From Paralithodes platypus (taxonomy: Eukaryota > Arthropoda > Malacostraca > Decapoda > Lithodidae): a stretch of 64,000 nucleotides of DNA. Under the pieces are notes generated by a model. The model saw nothing but the letters and a program-made list of their open reading frames with translations. It was not told the origin of the DNA and ran no database searches. Each line of letters starts with the position of its first letter. Position 1 is the first letter of the stretch. Of the stretch, positions 21,075 to 30,976 are shown one piece after another. The stretch lies in the NCBI GenBank assembly GCA_032716605.1, contig CM064506.1:1650493-1714492 (forward strand), written 5' to 3'. Both the position numbers and the translations under genes were made by a program.

Positions 21075-21962
21075 TAGATCCTCTGGAAAAAGGCAAACTA
21101 GGCCTGTGTATCCAGCTCAGTGCCAGTACTTGCACTGCTGCGGTCGTTCAAGGTGTTGGCGGCGGCGGTAGCAGACGCAACATTTTTACTATTCTGTATT
21201 TTTGCTTTGTAATCAAACTTCAAATCTTGTCTTCCCCATGCTTTATCAAGATTACTTTCAAACTTCCTTACTGATTCGGAATCGACTACATACTGGGGCA
21301 GTGCGTTCCACTCATTTACCACTCTATCACAAAATGAGTTCTTTGCCTTTTCAAGCCTATTTCTTTCCTTGTAAATTTTCTTAGAGTGTCCTCTTGTTCC
21401 CTCCCGCATCAAGAAGATACCTTCACACACATCCTCATCATACTTTCCTGACACTATCTTAAAAGTCTCTATCATATCCCCTCTCTTTCTCCTATATGCC
21501 AGTGTCGGAAGTCCCAGTGTCCTCAACCTCTGCTCATAGTCCGCGTTCTTCAACGTTGGTACCAGCTTGCTAGCACTCCTCTGCACTTTCTCCACCGCTT
21601 CTATATCCTTTACCATGTATGGAGCCCACACCTGGTTCGCATATTCCAGGTGTGGCCTAACCAGCGCTGTATAGAGATTCCTGAAGATTTCTTCATCCAT
21701 TGACACGAATGTCCTCCTTATCAGCCCTACAATTCTATTGGCTTTACTGTATTTATCTTTTCCGCTAAATGTTCTGAGAAATTTAACTTATTGTCTATCA
21801 CTACTCCTATATCCTTTTCTGCATTCACTTCCTCCATCGCTTCATACATACTGTATCCCACCTTGTCTGTCTTGCTTGTCCCAATCCGCATGTACTTGCA
21901 TTTTTTTGGATGAAAAGGCATTAACCAATGTTCAGACCATCCCTTCATTCCCTCTTAGTGTA
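21075..21962 (-). pseudogene. CR1-like LINE ORF2 C-terminus, frameshifted
   Basis: Reading leftward, the first segment (21948-21727) has WLMPFHPKKCKYMRIG and GVVIDNKLNFSEHLAEKI, the post-catalytic part of LINE reverse transcriptases. After a frame change near 21725 comes LVRPHLEYANQVWAPYM, VEKVQRSASKLVP, RRKRGDMIETFKIVSG and FCDRVVNEWNALPQYVV. The 3' end of the same element occurs alone at 41747-41899. The polymerase core is missing. Confidence 0.85.
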
Positions 21963-22029
21963 CTTAGTACTTAGTGTATATATTGATGTGAAAATGTTTT
22001 TGTGTTTACATGAATATATTCCATAGGGG

Positions 22030-22460
22030 GGACTTGCTAGATCGTAGACAGACTTCTTAGTTTAGTGGCCAAAGGTGAGCTTATGTGTATGTTATTTCCC
22101 ATATGGCGGACTACATAGTTTGCTCAGAGTGAGTTTCGGACTTGATCGATGATATGCCTCAATTGGGCATATAGACATGTTATATATCATTAGGCGGACT
22201 TGTTAGTCTTGTTCAGGGTGAGAGGCGGACTTAAGTTTCATGCATGCCAAAACTTAAGAAAGGTTTAGGTAACATGGAGAGATTCACTAGGTAACATGCT
22301 CACAAATCTCACATTGGGTGTCCACCTCAGATAGGTGAGCACTAAAATGTTACTTAACACTATAATCAGGTAGGGCGGACTAAAGGTTGCTCACTTTGTT
22401 ACCTAAAAGGTGAGCCAGTGAAGTCTCACATAAACGAAAGTCCGTCGGCGAGACAGGTTA
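22030..22460. repeat. Diverged relatives of the GGACTAA/GCTCAC hairpin motif
   Basis: GGCGGACTA, GTTACCTAAA, GGTGAGC and TTGCTCACTTTGTTACC recur at irregular spacing in both orientations. These are the building blocks of the 15984-20780 hairpin module, but without its regular unit. It may be an older satellite variant or the remains of an ancestral element. Confidence 0.5.
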
Positions 22461-22707
22461 GTTTTATCCTACTGTTCACACGTTATAACAGTCATTGTGA
22501 TTGGTTAGGTTAGGTTCTTGGCTCGGATTTAATGGATTTAATGGATTTAATACTAGGTTAGGTTAGGCTAATACTAAAATGCGACGGTCCTCGGTATTAA
22601 ACAACACTGTACATCAAAGAAAAATGCAACTAAAACAAAAATTAACTAGTAAAAAGGCTGTCTGGGGTCTCTTCAATTTTTACCTGGATTTTTTTTTCTT
22701 TTTACAG

Positions 22708-22887
22708 GAGAAAATGGTAGGAGTAGAATTAACTGCCTATGAAGTGTGATGTCACGCCTAAAGGAGTCCGGGTGATACCGGGGCGTCGGAGGCGGGGGTC
22801 GAGGGGGTGGGGGCGGAGGGAGCGGAAGCAATGGCAGCCTCTCCCATTGATGACCACAAGTTTGTCAATCCTTCACACCCGGACCGT
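22708..22887 (+). CDS. KLHL exon with start codon (coding 22831-22887)
   Basis: ATG at 22831 (GAAGCAATGG, fair context) opens MAASPIDDHKFVNPSHPDR and stops at a consensus donor gtaagt (22888-22893), phase 0. The F.NPSHP.. motif directly preceding VLSGLNDLR of the next exon is the usual KLHL N-terminus. A polypyrimidine tract and cag at 22705-22707 could be an upstream acceptor, making 22708-22830 5' UTR. That UTR would carry two short upstream ORFs, from ATG at 22714 and 22749. The region just before the ATG is very GC-rich. Confidence 0.7.
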
Positions 22888-22914
22888 GTAAGTTACTCTG
22901 TTCTGTTTGTTGAC

Positions 22915-23025
22915 CGGACAGCCCCACCAGTAGACCATTTGAATCAACCAATTCAACCAGTAGACCATTCCAGTAGAGTAGTAGACCATTTGAATTGGTA
23001 GACCATTTCAACCACTAAGCCATTT
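22915..23025. repeat. AACCAGTAGACCATTT repeat cluster
   Basis: GTAGACCATTTGAATC, CAACCAGTAGACCATTCC, GTAGACCATTTGAATTGG and GTAGACCATTTCAACC follow one another. The same motif builds the inverted repeat at 7683-7858. It starts 28 bp after the donor of the first kelch-like coding exon. Confidence 0.75.
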
Positions 23026-23234
23026 CGAGCAATGATTAAAATTACATATCAGTCAGTGCAAACTCATTTAGTTACTCTTGGTAGAGTTGGCACTTGTTGA
23101 AATGGGCACTGTCTGGTAACTGTTATTTTTAATTTATTACCTACAAAACAATGTTATTATTTATTCAGTATATATGCAGTATAATTACTTAAAATAATGC
23201 AGTATTGAATGTGGAGTGGTAAAGTGAATACAGA

Positions 23235-23350
23235 GAAGTACCAGTACTTTGAGGTGGATCGGTCATGTTAAAAAAATGGATGAGGACAGAATACCAAGAA
23301 GGATACATGAAAGAAAGGATAGAGTCATAGAGAAACAGCTGGTAGTAGAC
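23235..23350 (+). pseudogene. RTE-like LINE C-terminal fragment
   Basis: The frame reads LRWIGHVKKMDEDRIPRRIH then ERKDRVIEKQ. This is the LRWxGHxxRMxxxR signature of RTE-like C-termini. It is flanked by unrelated repeats, and only about 35 codons survive. Confidence 0.65.
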
Positions 23351-23391
23351 ATCCACCCTATGGTATGGAACGGTATCAAACCGAACCATTT

Positions 23392-23545
23392 TGTTTGATG
23401 ACTTTAATGACTTTAATGATTTTGAGAAGGAATACAAGAAAATGGACATGAACTAGCATTGTTTTGAATATTTTATCACTTTCAAACACATAATTTGAAC
23501 TATACACCATCATATTATCTTCACATATACAATAATGAAGACTAA
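23392..23545 (-). repeat. Dispersed repeat shared with 62292-62445
   Basis: The complement of this segment matches 62292-62445: GTTTATAGTTCAAATTATG, GAAAGTGATAAAGT, TTATTTTCTTGTATTCCTT and CATTAAAGTC. Both copies are about 150 bp. Its nature is unknown. The shared peptide-like reading is likely incidental. Confidence 0.65.
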
Positions 23546-23568
23546 AAATAATGGACTCGGCTTTTGTT

Positions 23569-24076
23569 GTTGTTGTTCCCCAAGCTGCCTGGCCAAACAG
23601 CCGCAAGGCCAAGGCCATAACCGAGCGTCCCCACAGAACCCTCCCTGCCGACCACAATAACGCCTGGGTGACCGAAGCCACTCCATGGCGGGGAGCTGAG
23701 GAGGGCGACAGAAACGCCCGGGAAACCAAAGTCCCACCCAGGGCCCTGTGCCCCTCAGCAATTAAGAAGAGAAAGCTGAGGGGCAAAGGAAAAAAAATGT
23801 GACGCTTTGGCTTCCAATCTTGGTAGATTGGGAGGTCAATCCACGGAAGAGACGCTGTCACTTGAGATCTAGAAAATATATAAGTAAAAGGAACAGTCAG
23901 AGTAAGCTATGGGTATGGCAGAGATCGCTCAGTTCTCACTCTGATAGACCAGCCCATCACCACATGACTAGAACCCAATCCTCTCAGCATCAGCTAGGAA
24001 AGGCCCTAGAAAGCCGCCTTTGGCGGGGGGATAGCTCCCCTATTTCAACCCCTTTCGGGGTTGGGCACTCGCCCGG
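23569..24076 (-). mobile_element. RET-C retroposon, longest copy
   Basis: The duplication CTCGGCTTTTGTT lies at 23556-23568 and 24077-24089. On the - strand it starts GGGCGAGTGCCCAACCCCG, passes CCTTTCCTAGCTGATGC and the shared RET-C body, and ends GGGGAACAACAACAAC. With the copy at 57821 it defines a full length near 505 bp. There is no clear tRNA, 5S or 7SL head, and no coding frame conserved with stops in all copies. Confidence 0.85.
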
Positions 24077-24290
24077 CTCGGCTTTTGTTTGACACCCTGG
24101 TACGAAGAAGAAAGTGGAATATAATATTGAAGATAAACTTGCACATAGTGGAAGAAGCATTGTGGTACGAGCTAGGGACCATTTCTGGAGATAATACAGC
24201 TCTCCCTCACTATCCGATGCCCTGATTTACAATAATATTATAGGTTTTTAGGCGTTTAGGTTTTGGTTGGTCCCAGAATGCATCCCCATT

Positions 24291-24490
24291 TACCCCAGGG
24301 CCCTGGGTGGGGCTTTGGTCTCCCGGGCGTTTCCGCACCCTCCTCAGCTCCCCGCCTTGGAGTGGCTTCGGTCACCCAGGTTTTATTGTGGTGGCAGGGA
24401 GGGTTCTGTCGGGGCACTCGGTTATGGCCTTGGCCTTGCTCGGGGTCTTGGGGCTGTTCGGCCAGGCAGCCTGGGGAACAGCAACAACAA
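24291..24490 (+). mobile_element. RET-C retroposon, 5' truncated
   Basis: CCCCATT flanks both sides (24284-24290 and 24491-24497). It begins within the family body near CCAGGGCCCTGGGTGGGG and ends GGGGAACAGCAACAACAA. Only the 3' 200 bp are present. It lies in the first kelch-like intron. Confidence 0.8.
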
Positions 24491-24836
24491 CCCCATTAAG
24501 TTTAGGGTTCGTTATACAATTTGTCTATTTACGATCGGGTTTTTAGGAATGTAACCCAATCGTAATTTGAGGTAGACCTGTAATAGCCTGGAGGAATTCT
24601 GCCATGGCGTTCCTTAGCGGGGTTTTCTCAGGTGGAAGCAAGGTGTTGAATGATAATAATTATTAAAATAATTTCATATTTATTCACCAACACACCAATT
24701 AACTTACAAAGAAACCTAGTTAATGAAACTAATGAATATATGTGGTACTCCAAGGACTCAAACAAAAAATATTGATATGCTAAACTCTACTATCTCTATA
24801 TTTAGCTAATTTTACTTAACATTTGTTCATTTTCAG

Positions 24837-24959
24837 GTTTTGAGTGGCCTGAATGATCTGCGGAAGAATGGTCACTTGTGTGATGTGTCTCTGTCCGTGG
24901 ATGGTATGTCTTTTCCTGTGCACAGATCTGTTCTGGCTTCCTTCAGTCCTTACTTCAGG
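24837..24959 (+). CDS. KLHL exon, N-terminal half of BTB domain
   Basis: The acceptor tttcag (to 24836) and donor gtaagt (24960-24965) are consensus. The 41 codons read VLSGLNDLRKNGHLCDVSLS, then VDGMSFPVHRSVLASFSPYF, then R. The LCDVxLxVxGxxFPxHRxVLAxxSPYFR pattern is the core BTB dimerisation fold, including the conserved D and H residues. Both ends are phase 0, joining R from 22887 to V here and R to A of the next exon. No lesion is seen in this exon. Confidence 0.88.
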
Positions 24960-25244
24960 GTAAGTTAAAACAAGTTCTAAATCATACCCATAATTATTTT
25001 AGTTTAGTGATTATCAGTCACATGTATTATGCTAGTACTGTACCTGATCAGCAGGATCAAGCTGATTACAGTATACTGGCTACAGAATACATTCACATCC
25101 ACAGCCATTCCAACAGTTTAATAGTATTCCACATGTACCTCCACAGACTATACACACGAATGTGCAGTTGGTCTTCATTGACCCTCCCCCGTGAACAGGT
25201 ACAGTACAAGCTAAATAATCGAGTGGGTTGCCTCGGCATATGGA

Positions 25245-25312
25245 AGCATACAGTATGATAGCGATTCATTCTCGCGGATTACGGCGTCTGGCGATAGATA
25301 GATAGATAGATA
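25245..25312 (+). mobile_element. LINE-G 3' terminus, extreme truncation
   Basis: ATATGGAAGC..GATTCATTC..GGATTACGGCGTCTGGCGA followed by (TAGA)n matches the last 60 bp of LINE-G copies (GATCACGGCGTCAGGCAATAGATAGA). Only the tail was inserted. Confidence 0.65.
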
Positions 25313-25366
25313 GTTTATCAGTTATTTTAAAGTAGGGGGCCACTGACGGTTCACAATTAAAACCTA

Positions 25367-25584
25367 ATAAAGCCGGTGTCACACGAGCGCTTTATTCCAA
25401 CAATTTTTGATGAGCAAGTTTTTCTCGTATTATTTTGAGGCTTTTTCACATTGGAATCGTAAACTAGACTGGAGATAGATTATGTTAAGCGGTTGATTTC
25501 CAATGAAACTTAAATTGTTCAGATATGAGACTACAAATGCCCGTAAATATTGACGAAAAAAGGGCTCGTGTGACACTGCCTTAA
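25367..25584. mobile_element. MITE-O copy 1
   Basis: Inverted ends: AGCCGGTGTCACACGAGCGC at the left, and read inward from the right AAGGCAGTGTCACACGAGCC. The body contains TTGATGAGCAAG and CTAGACTGGAGATAG. It is about 215 bp. A second copy with GCCGGTATCACACGAGAGC ends is at 48966. The target duplication is unclear; a TTAA lies at the right edge. Confidence 0.7.
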
Positions 25585-25650
25585 CTATTCGGGTGACCTG
25601 GTCGATTTATGAGCTCTGTAAATTGGTTTGGCTGATGGGTAATACAGAGT

Positions 25651-25770
25651 GGGTTAGAGTCCCCTTCTGTATTGGCGACATCTTTTTTACTATTATCTAG
25701 CTATATTAAGACAATTTTGTACCGTTTAAAAAGGATCTGCGGTAGTAAATAGGACACAGAATGGGTTAAG
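25651..25770. mobile_element. TTAA-2 MITE, internally deleted
   Basis: The left end GTCCCCTTCTGTATTGGCGAC and the body CTAGCTATATTAAGACAATTTTG are present up to GGATCTGCGGTAGTAAATAGG. It then jumps directly to the right end, ACACAGAATGGGTTAA. About 100 bp of the middle are missing. Confidence 0.6.
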
Positions 25771-25819
25771 CTTAATGAAGATTAGAATACTGTACTTAAG
25801 TTTCCCCTCCTCCCTGCAG

Positions 25820-25952
25820 GCCATGTTCCTGACCAACCTGGCAGTCTCAACAGGAACACATCACACTGAGTGGGGTGGAGGCTGGTATGGTGTCTCTATT
25901 ACTGGACTATGCCTACACTGCCTCCATCACCATCACTCAGGCTAATGTTCAG
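25820..25952 (+). pseudogene. KLHL exon, C-terminal half of BTB domain, frameshifted
   Basis: The acceptor cctgcag (to 25819) and donor gtatgg (from 25953) bound 133 bp, one base more than a multiple of three. The start reads AMFLTNLA in the frame set by the previous exon. From about 25845 the BTB pattern continues in another frame: QQEHITLSGVEAGMVSLLL, DYAYTASITITQANVQ. The last codon ends at the donor in phase 0. A single inserted base near GCAGTCTCAACAG explains this. Sequencing error is the alternative. Confidence 0.82.
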
Positions 25953-26082
25953 GTATGGTGGGTTTATTTTACAAGTTTTACAATTTAATTTACCTATTTG
26001 TATTCACCTGTTTCTAGTTTACAGGAATTGAACTGCACTCGTGTTGTCCTGTCTCAGTTTCTATTGACTGTGTGTGAGTGTT

Positions 26083-26372
<290 letters not shown>

Positions 26373-26391
26373 TGTGTGCCTGCTTGTATGC

Positions 26392-26642
26392 TTCTCATCA
26401 CTGATACTATTGATACCTAACCTTCTCCTTCACTCTTCACTTGATATTCTATCTTGCAGTTTGGCACCCCACATCCATCTCACCATTCTCATCTCATTGC
26501 ATTACATTCTGTTGATATCGTCCTCTTTGACAGGCCACGTTTCTGAAGCATATGTCATTGCGCTTCTAACGCATGAAGCGTACACCTTTCCCTTCAAGGG
26601 GAGAGGCAGTCTTCTCATGGTGAGTAGTAACAAAAATTCTCT
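26392..26642 (-). pseudogene. RTE-like LINE fragment
   Basis: On the - strand the reading is KGKVYASCVRSAMTYASETW, then PVKEDDI, then MRMVRWMWGAKLQDRISSEE and RRRLGINSISDE, with two in-frame stops. It is the segment just upstream of the part seen at 45226-45530 (GARLQDRITNVELRRRLGI). It is cut off by the (CT)n tract. Confidence 0.75.
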
Positions 26643-26720
26643 GGACTTTCCCTAGCCGCTTCTTATTCTGGCGATAGTGGCGACCTCAGCCCCACAAACC
26701 GGCAGAGATTATTATTTTGC

Positions 26721-27208
26721 TTAACCCTCCCCCCCCGGGGGCCCTATTCTAAGGACGTTGTTGAGACCCGGGCTATATGGCCAAAATACATCTACGCCTA
26801 GGCTACCGTATCTTTGTTATTTTAACTGCTAGAAAATTCCCACGCATATCTAAACGTACTGTGGTTTCCAATCTGTAGACTGGCGTTGAGTAGAGCTCTC
26901 TAAGTCAACTGATTCAGTTGTGATGACGATTTCCGTGGAGCGCATTTTTCCGCGATTTTAGTCATATGAGACACTTTTCACTACTGAAACAACAACACAC
27001 AGCCACACAAAAACAAACGACGCCTCTCCTTCTTGTGTTCGGAGGTGCGCGGCGTCGGTCCAACCGGCTGTGTTTATATGCGTCGGACGGACGGCTTTCA
27101 AAACAAGCTGAATAGGCTTTCAAGCTTACGGACTATATAAGGACACCCGGGTTCCTGCCCATCTGCCGCGGTGTCCTTTTAAAATGACAACCGGGCGGGA
27201 AGGGTTAA
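26721..27208. mobile_element. TTAA-3 MITE, copy 1
   Basis: TTAACCCTCCCC opens and GGGAAGGGTTAA closes a 488-bp element. It shares GCCTAGGCTACCGTAT, CTGGCGTTGAGTAGAGCTCT, CAGTTGTGATGACGATTT and CAAGCTGAATAGGCTTTCAA with copies at 34021 and 54414. It interrupts an FB-1 element: the flanks ATTATTTTGC and GCGTTGTTTCCACATAG are contiguous in FB-1. Confidence 0.88.
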
Positions 27209-27305
27209 GCGTTGTTTCCACATAGCAATTTTGATAAGTTGTTTGTCTTTTTACTGTGTTCGTCCAGGTTTTGGTTTGTTTATTTTGCAAGTTTTACATT
27301 ATAGG
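27209..27305. mobile_element. FB-1 foldback element, right arm
   Basis: It reads GCGTTGTTTCCACATAGC to TTTGGTTTGTTTATTTTGCA and AGTTTTACATTATA, matching the right arm of the complete element at 30262-30590. The rest is displaced by the TTAA-3 insertion. Confidence 0.75.
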
Positions 27306-27419
27306 TAACCCTGGTCTCTGGGTCTTCTCCTGGATGACCTAGATGTGTGTGAATTTGTATTTTGTTTTTGTGTGTTCATTGTTTTCTGTTGTGATGTCTC
27401 TATTCAGGCTCTGTCTTGA

Positions 27420-27655
27420 GTCCCCTTCTATCCATCCCCCACTGATCATCACCACTTCGTCTCCCCCTACCAAACAGCACTACCCTTTCCTCTTCACCAA
27501 CCCTCCCTCTTTTCCCCACCATCCTCACCACCACTACCACCACCATTCTCCAACTCTCCACTACCAACTCCCTTTTTTCCCCACCATCCTCACCACCACC
27601 ACCACCATCTCTCCACCACCAATTCCCTCTTTACCCCACCATCATCACTACCACG
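27420..27655. repeat. C-rich CACCAC imperfect repeats
   Basis: Two imperfect copies of a roughly 60-bp block (CCCACCATCCTCACCACCAC) occur, ending close to the acceptor of the split kelch exon. It could serve as an extended polypyrimidine tract. Confidence 0.75.
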
Positions 27656-28284
27656 TAGACTCGTGGGAGCAGCTACCGTTAGGGTGGCCAGACGTCCGGT
27701 TTTGGCTAGGCAGTCCGTTTTTTTAGATCTCCGTCCTCCATCCGGTGCCACTTCAAGCCGGACGTTAAAATGTCCTCCTTTTGGAGGTCTGGGAAAACTT
27801 GTAACAAATATATAGATAGATATACCTAATTTATTAATAAATTATGAACACAAAATAATTACTAAAGTCCTTGACACCATATAAACCGTTAACATATTAA
27901 TACTGTAACCATTTATAATGTTCACCTAAGTTCAGTTGCTGGTTGGGAAGCTTAGCCTTGGCAACGGTGCCTCCCTTTTGTCATTTTTTGCAATTCTCTA
28001 ATTTACCAGTAACATTTATGATGTGCTATGTGCTATTTCTTCTTTAGAAGTATTGGTATGTTGTCAGATTTAGAGGTATTGGCAAGGTGATTTCTGGCAA
28101 CCCGCAAGCAACACGTGAATAGCACGAGTTGAACAAAATCAGAGTTAGTGACAGTTTGTAATTGTCAAATATTCACACTAGTATGTATTTGTCTTGATAC
28201 TGTCTACTACTCTGTGAACGCATGTATGGAATATAAATGAATGATTGCATGTGCATGTTATATATATACTGTACATATATATAT

Positions 28285-28689
28285 GGTTGAGAGACTCAGA
28301 CCAAGAGTGAGAGCAGTGGAAATGAATTACTTAAGGAGTGCGTGCGGAGTTACATGGAGGGATAGACAGACTAATGAGGAAGTAAGGAGGTGTGGTGTGG
28401 AGGTAGATGTGCTGGAAAGTGTGAAAAGGAACAACTTGAGATGGTTCGGCCATATGGAACGTATGGAAAGCGAGAGAATGACTAAGAGGGTGTACGAGAG
28501 CGAGGTGGAGGGACAGAGGGGGAGAGGTAGACCGAATATGAGGTGGAAGGATGGAGTGAGGAACTACATGAACGAAGGCGGTGCTGGTTGGGGAGGGGCG
28601 TCGACTGACTGGGGACAGAGGTGCATGGGGGCGGTTCGTTCGTGGCCACCCCTTTGGGGATCACGGCGTCAGGCAATAGATAGATAGAT

Positions 28690-28690
<1 letters not shown>
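28285..28690 (+). pseudogene. LINE-G C-terminal fragment nested in the hAT
   Basis: One open frame reads VERLRPRVRAVEMNYLRSAC, RRCGVEVDVLESVKRNNLRW, FGHMERMESERMTKRVYESE and WGQRCMGAVRSWPP. It ends CACGGCGTCAGGCAATAGA and then (TAGA)n. It is preceded and followed by AT-repeat DNA, so the insertion point cannot be fixed exactly. Confidence 0.85.

Positions 28691-28775
<85 letters not shown>
28690..28775. repeat. (AT)n after a LINE-G tail
   Basis: A (GATA)n run passes into about 80 bp of pure AT. A shorter AT run (28258-28283) precedes the LINE, so the LINE probably entered an AT tract or its tail seeded one. Confidence 0.95.
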
Positions 28776-28777
<2 letters not shown>

Positions 28778-29039
28778 GGGGTGGTGGAACACTTAGCCAC
28801 GGGCCGATCATACAGTGTCCTCCTTTTTGGATATTTGGAAATGGCCACCCTAGCTACTGTCCATGATCATTCCTCGCAGTGGGTCCGCCGCAGCAGTCCT
28901 CAATGGCTTTGTTTACATCATAGGTCGGTACGGAGTTGTTTTGTTTTCCTTGGTTGGTTTGGCTCTGTCTCAAGTCGGCCACCCCAAAAAAAAAGAATAA
29001 AAAAAAAAAAAAGGGAGGGGCGGGGGTACGTCTATCTAT

Positions 29040-29960
29040 TCTATCTATCTATTGCCCGACGCCGTGATCCCCGAAGGGGTGGCCACGAACAAACCGCCCC
29101 CATGCACGTCTGTCCCCAGTCAGTCGACGTCCCTCCCCCCAACCAGCACCGCCTTCGTTCATGTACTTCCTCACTCCATTCTTCCACCTCTCATTCGGTC
29201 TACCTCTCCCTCTCTGTCCCTCCACCTCGCTCTCGTACACCCTCTTAGTCATTCTCTCGCTTTCCATACGTTCTATATGGCCGAACCATCTCAAGTTGTT
29301 CCTTTTCACACTTTCCAGCACATCTACCTCCACACCACACCTCCTTACTTCCTCATTAGTCTGTCTATCCCTCCATGTAACTCCGCACGCACTTCTTAAG
29401 TAATTCATTTCCACTGCTCTCACTCTTGGTCTGAATCTCTCAACCAACGTCCATGCTTCACTTCTGTAAGTCAGTGTCGGGATTACCACACTGTCATGCA
29501 AGGACTTCTTCACTTCCATACTGACCACCCTATTTCTTGTTACTGCTTTCAGTGTTCCTACAACCCTCTTCCCCTGTTGTACCCTCTCCCGCACTTCTTC
29601 ATCCATAGTCCCATCTTTACTCAACACACTGCCCAGATACTTAAAAGAGTTGACGATCTCCATAGCCTGACCGTTCAGCTTCACCTCACACTCTGTGACT
29701 TCACCCCTTTCGAAGACCATAACCTTGCTCTTCCCCGCATTTACCTTCAAATTCCGGTTTTTCGCACACTGTTCCAAACTCATTTACCAGACCCTGCAAC
29801 TCCCATTCATTATCACTCATCAGAACTGTATCATCCGAAACAGCAGTATAGGTAGCTTCCACTCAATTCCCTCCCTTTTCAGCGATACACCAACATCCAC
29901 TGCTCTTGATAGTATTTCTTTCATGACTCCATCCATATATGAGTATATACTATAGATAGA
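29040..29960 (-). pseudogene. LINE-G, longest uninterrupted C-terminal frame
   Basis: From 29783 leftward a 244-codon frame reads LEQCAKNRNLKVNAGKSKVM, FKYLGSVLSKDGTMDEEVRE, SLHDSVVIPTLTYRSEAWTL, LRWFGHIERMESERMTKRVY and GHPFGDHGVGQ before a stop. Upstream (29945-29784) the catalytic region is broken: where the copy at 13.0 kb has LLFADDTVLM, this one has LLFRMIQF, so bases are missing in the ADD box. The 3' end abuts (CTAT)n, the complement of the GATA tail. Confidence 0.88.
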
Positions 29961-29984
29961 TAGATAGGTTTAGACACAGAGAGA

Positions 29985-30232
29985 ATGGGTGATCAGAACT
30001 GGGTAAACAAATGCTGGACTGTGATCGTAGGGGGAGCTGCACGTATGGGTAGACCTAAAAAGACGTGGGATCAGTTAATATGGCCGGATCTCAAAATAAA
30101 GAACTTGACAACAGAGGCGGCCCTTGACAGGGCCGCCTGGAAAGCCGCCATTTAGGACGTGAGACTGTAACTACATTCTCTGTGGACAAAACGGTCTTTA
30201 AACTTGTACCTAACTAACTGACTAACTAACTA
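29985..30232 (+). pseudogene. RTE-like LINE 3' end with (TAAC)n tail
   Basis: The frame reads ERMGDQNWVNKCWTVIVGGA, then RPKKTWDQLIWPDLKIKNL, TTEAALDRAAWKAAI and a stop. This is the same C-terminus as 45226-45530 (RMDEQNWVKKCRSVIVEGAA). It ends in CTAACTAACTGACTAACTAA. The 5' part is absent. Confidence 0.8.
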
Positions 30233-30261
30233 ACCCCTCTCTTTACATTTGCGAAAGAATA

Positions 30262-30590
30262 TTATAATGTAAAAATTGCAAAATAAACAAACCAAAACTT
30301 AGCCGAACACAGTAAAAAGACAAAAGAACTTATCAAAATTGCTATGTGGAAACAACGCTTTAGCAAAATAATATGTGTGCGATTAGTTTGCTTGGGAACC
30401 AGATTAACTTGCTCATGTAGTATTGTACACCTTATGTGGTGGATTGTGTTCTTTTGTTTATAAATTGTTGTTTTACTTGGGCGTTGTTTCCACATAGCGA
30501 TTTTGATTAGTTGTTTTGTCTTTTTGCTGTGTTCGTGTACGTTTTGGTTTGTTTGTTTTGCAAGTTTTACATTATAATTATAAATAAAAG
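30262..30590. mobile_element. FB-1 foldback element, complete
   Basis: The left arm (30262-30360) reads ATTATAATGTAAAAATTGCA, AAATAAACAAACCAAAACTT and TGCTATGTGGAAACAACGC. The right arm (30480-30590) is its complement, ending TTTTGCAAGTTTTACATTAT. Arms are about 100 bp with a loop of about 120 bp. The loop itself holds an inverted pair: CCTTATGTGGTGG against CCACATAGCG. There are no coding features. Parts of this element recur at a dozen sites. Confidence 0.85.
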
Positions 30591-30825
30591 AACACAATCT
30601 ACCAAGAAATTATAAGTCTGTAGAACATTTGTTTACTGAACAACATAATTTATAGTATATACTGTATAAAGAAATTATAGACCTGTAGATAATTTGTTTA
30701 CGGAAGAACATCTAAAGAATGTGTAGAATATGGTTTATCTTTTATATTTGTTAAAGATTATATCAAGAAATTATTGTGTGTAGAGAATTTGTTTTATGGT
30801 ACAGTGATCTTTTTATATTAAAATT

Positions 30826-30925
30826 TGTACACCCTATGTGGTGGTTTTGTGTTCTTTTATTTCAACATTTTATTTGATTAAAGCGTTATTTCCACATAGC
30901 GCTCTTAATAAGTTCTTTTGCTTGT

Positions 30926-30976
<51 letters not shown>

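Larger units (their letters stand above)
27680..28852. mobile_element. hAT element inserted in the kelch exon
   Basis: The ends are TAGGGTGGCCAGACGTCC and, read inward from the right, TAGGGTGGCCATTTCC: 11 matching terminal bases. The 8-bp target copies are GCTACCGT (27672-27679) and GCTACTGT (28853-28860), with one mismatch. It is 1,173 bp including a later LINE-G insertion and an (AT)n tract (28285-28774). The original element was therefore about 650-700 bp. No transposase reading is visible. Confidence 0.9.
27659..28923 (+). pseudogene. KLHL kelch exon split by a hAT insertion
   Basis: An acceptor gtag ends at 27658. The left part (27659-27679) reads SWEQLP. The right part (28861-28923) reads SMIIPRSGSAAAVLNGFVYI then I and a G at the donor gtcggt. 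Excising 27680-28860 (element plus one target copy) leaves 84 bp in a single frame: the end of one kelch blade (DxW..LPSM) and the start of the next (PRSGxAAAVLNGxVYxIGG). The phase-1 end fits the first two bases of the 32386 exon, giving IIGGW. Splicing of the intact exon is destroyed by the element. Confidence 0.88.

Noticed and set aside
26461..26655. Possible kelch-gene exon with GHVSEAYVIALLTHEAY reading
   Set aside because: The complementary strand encodes a clear LINE C-terminus (ASETWPVKEDD, GAKLQDRI), so the + frame is its shadow.
30262..30597. 111-codon frame on the - strand
   Set aside because: It spans both arms and the loop of the FB-1 palindrome; an open frame in an AT-rich hairpin.
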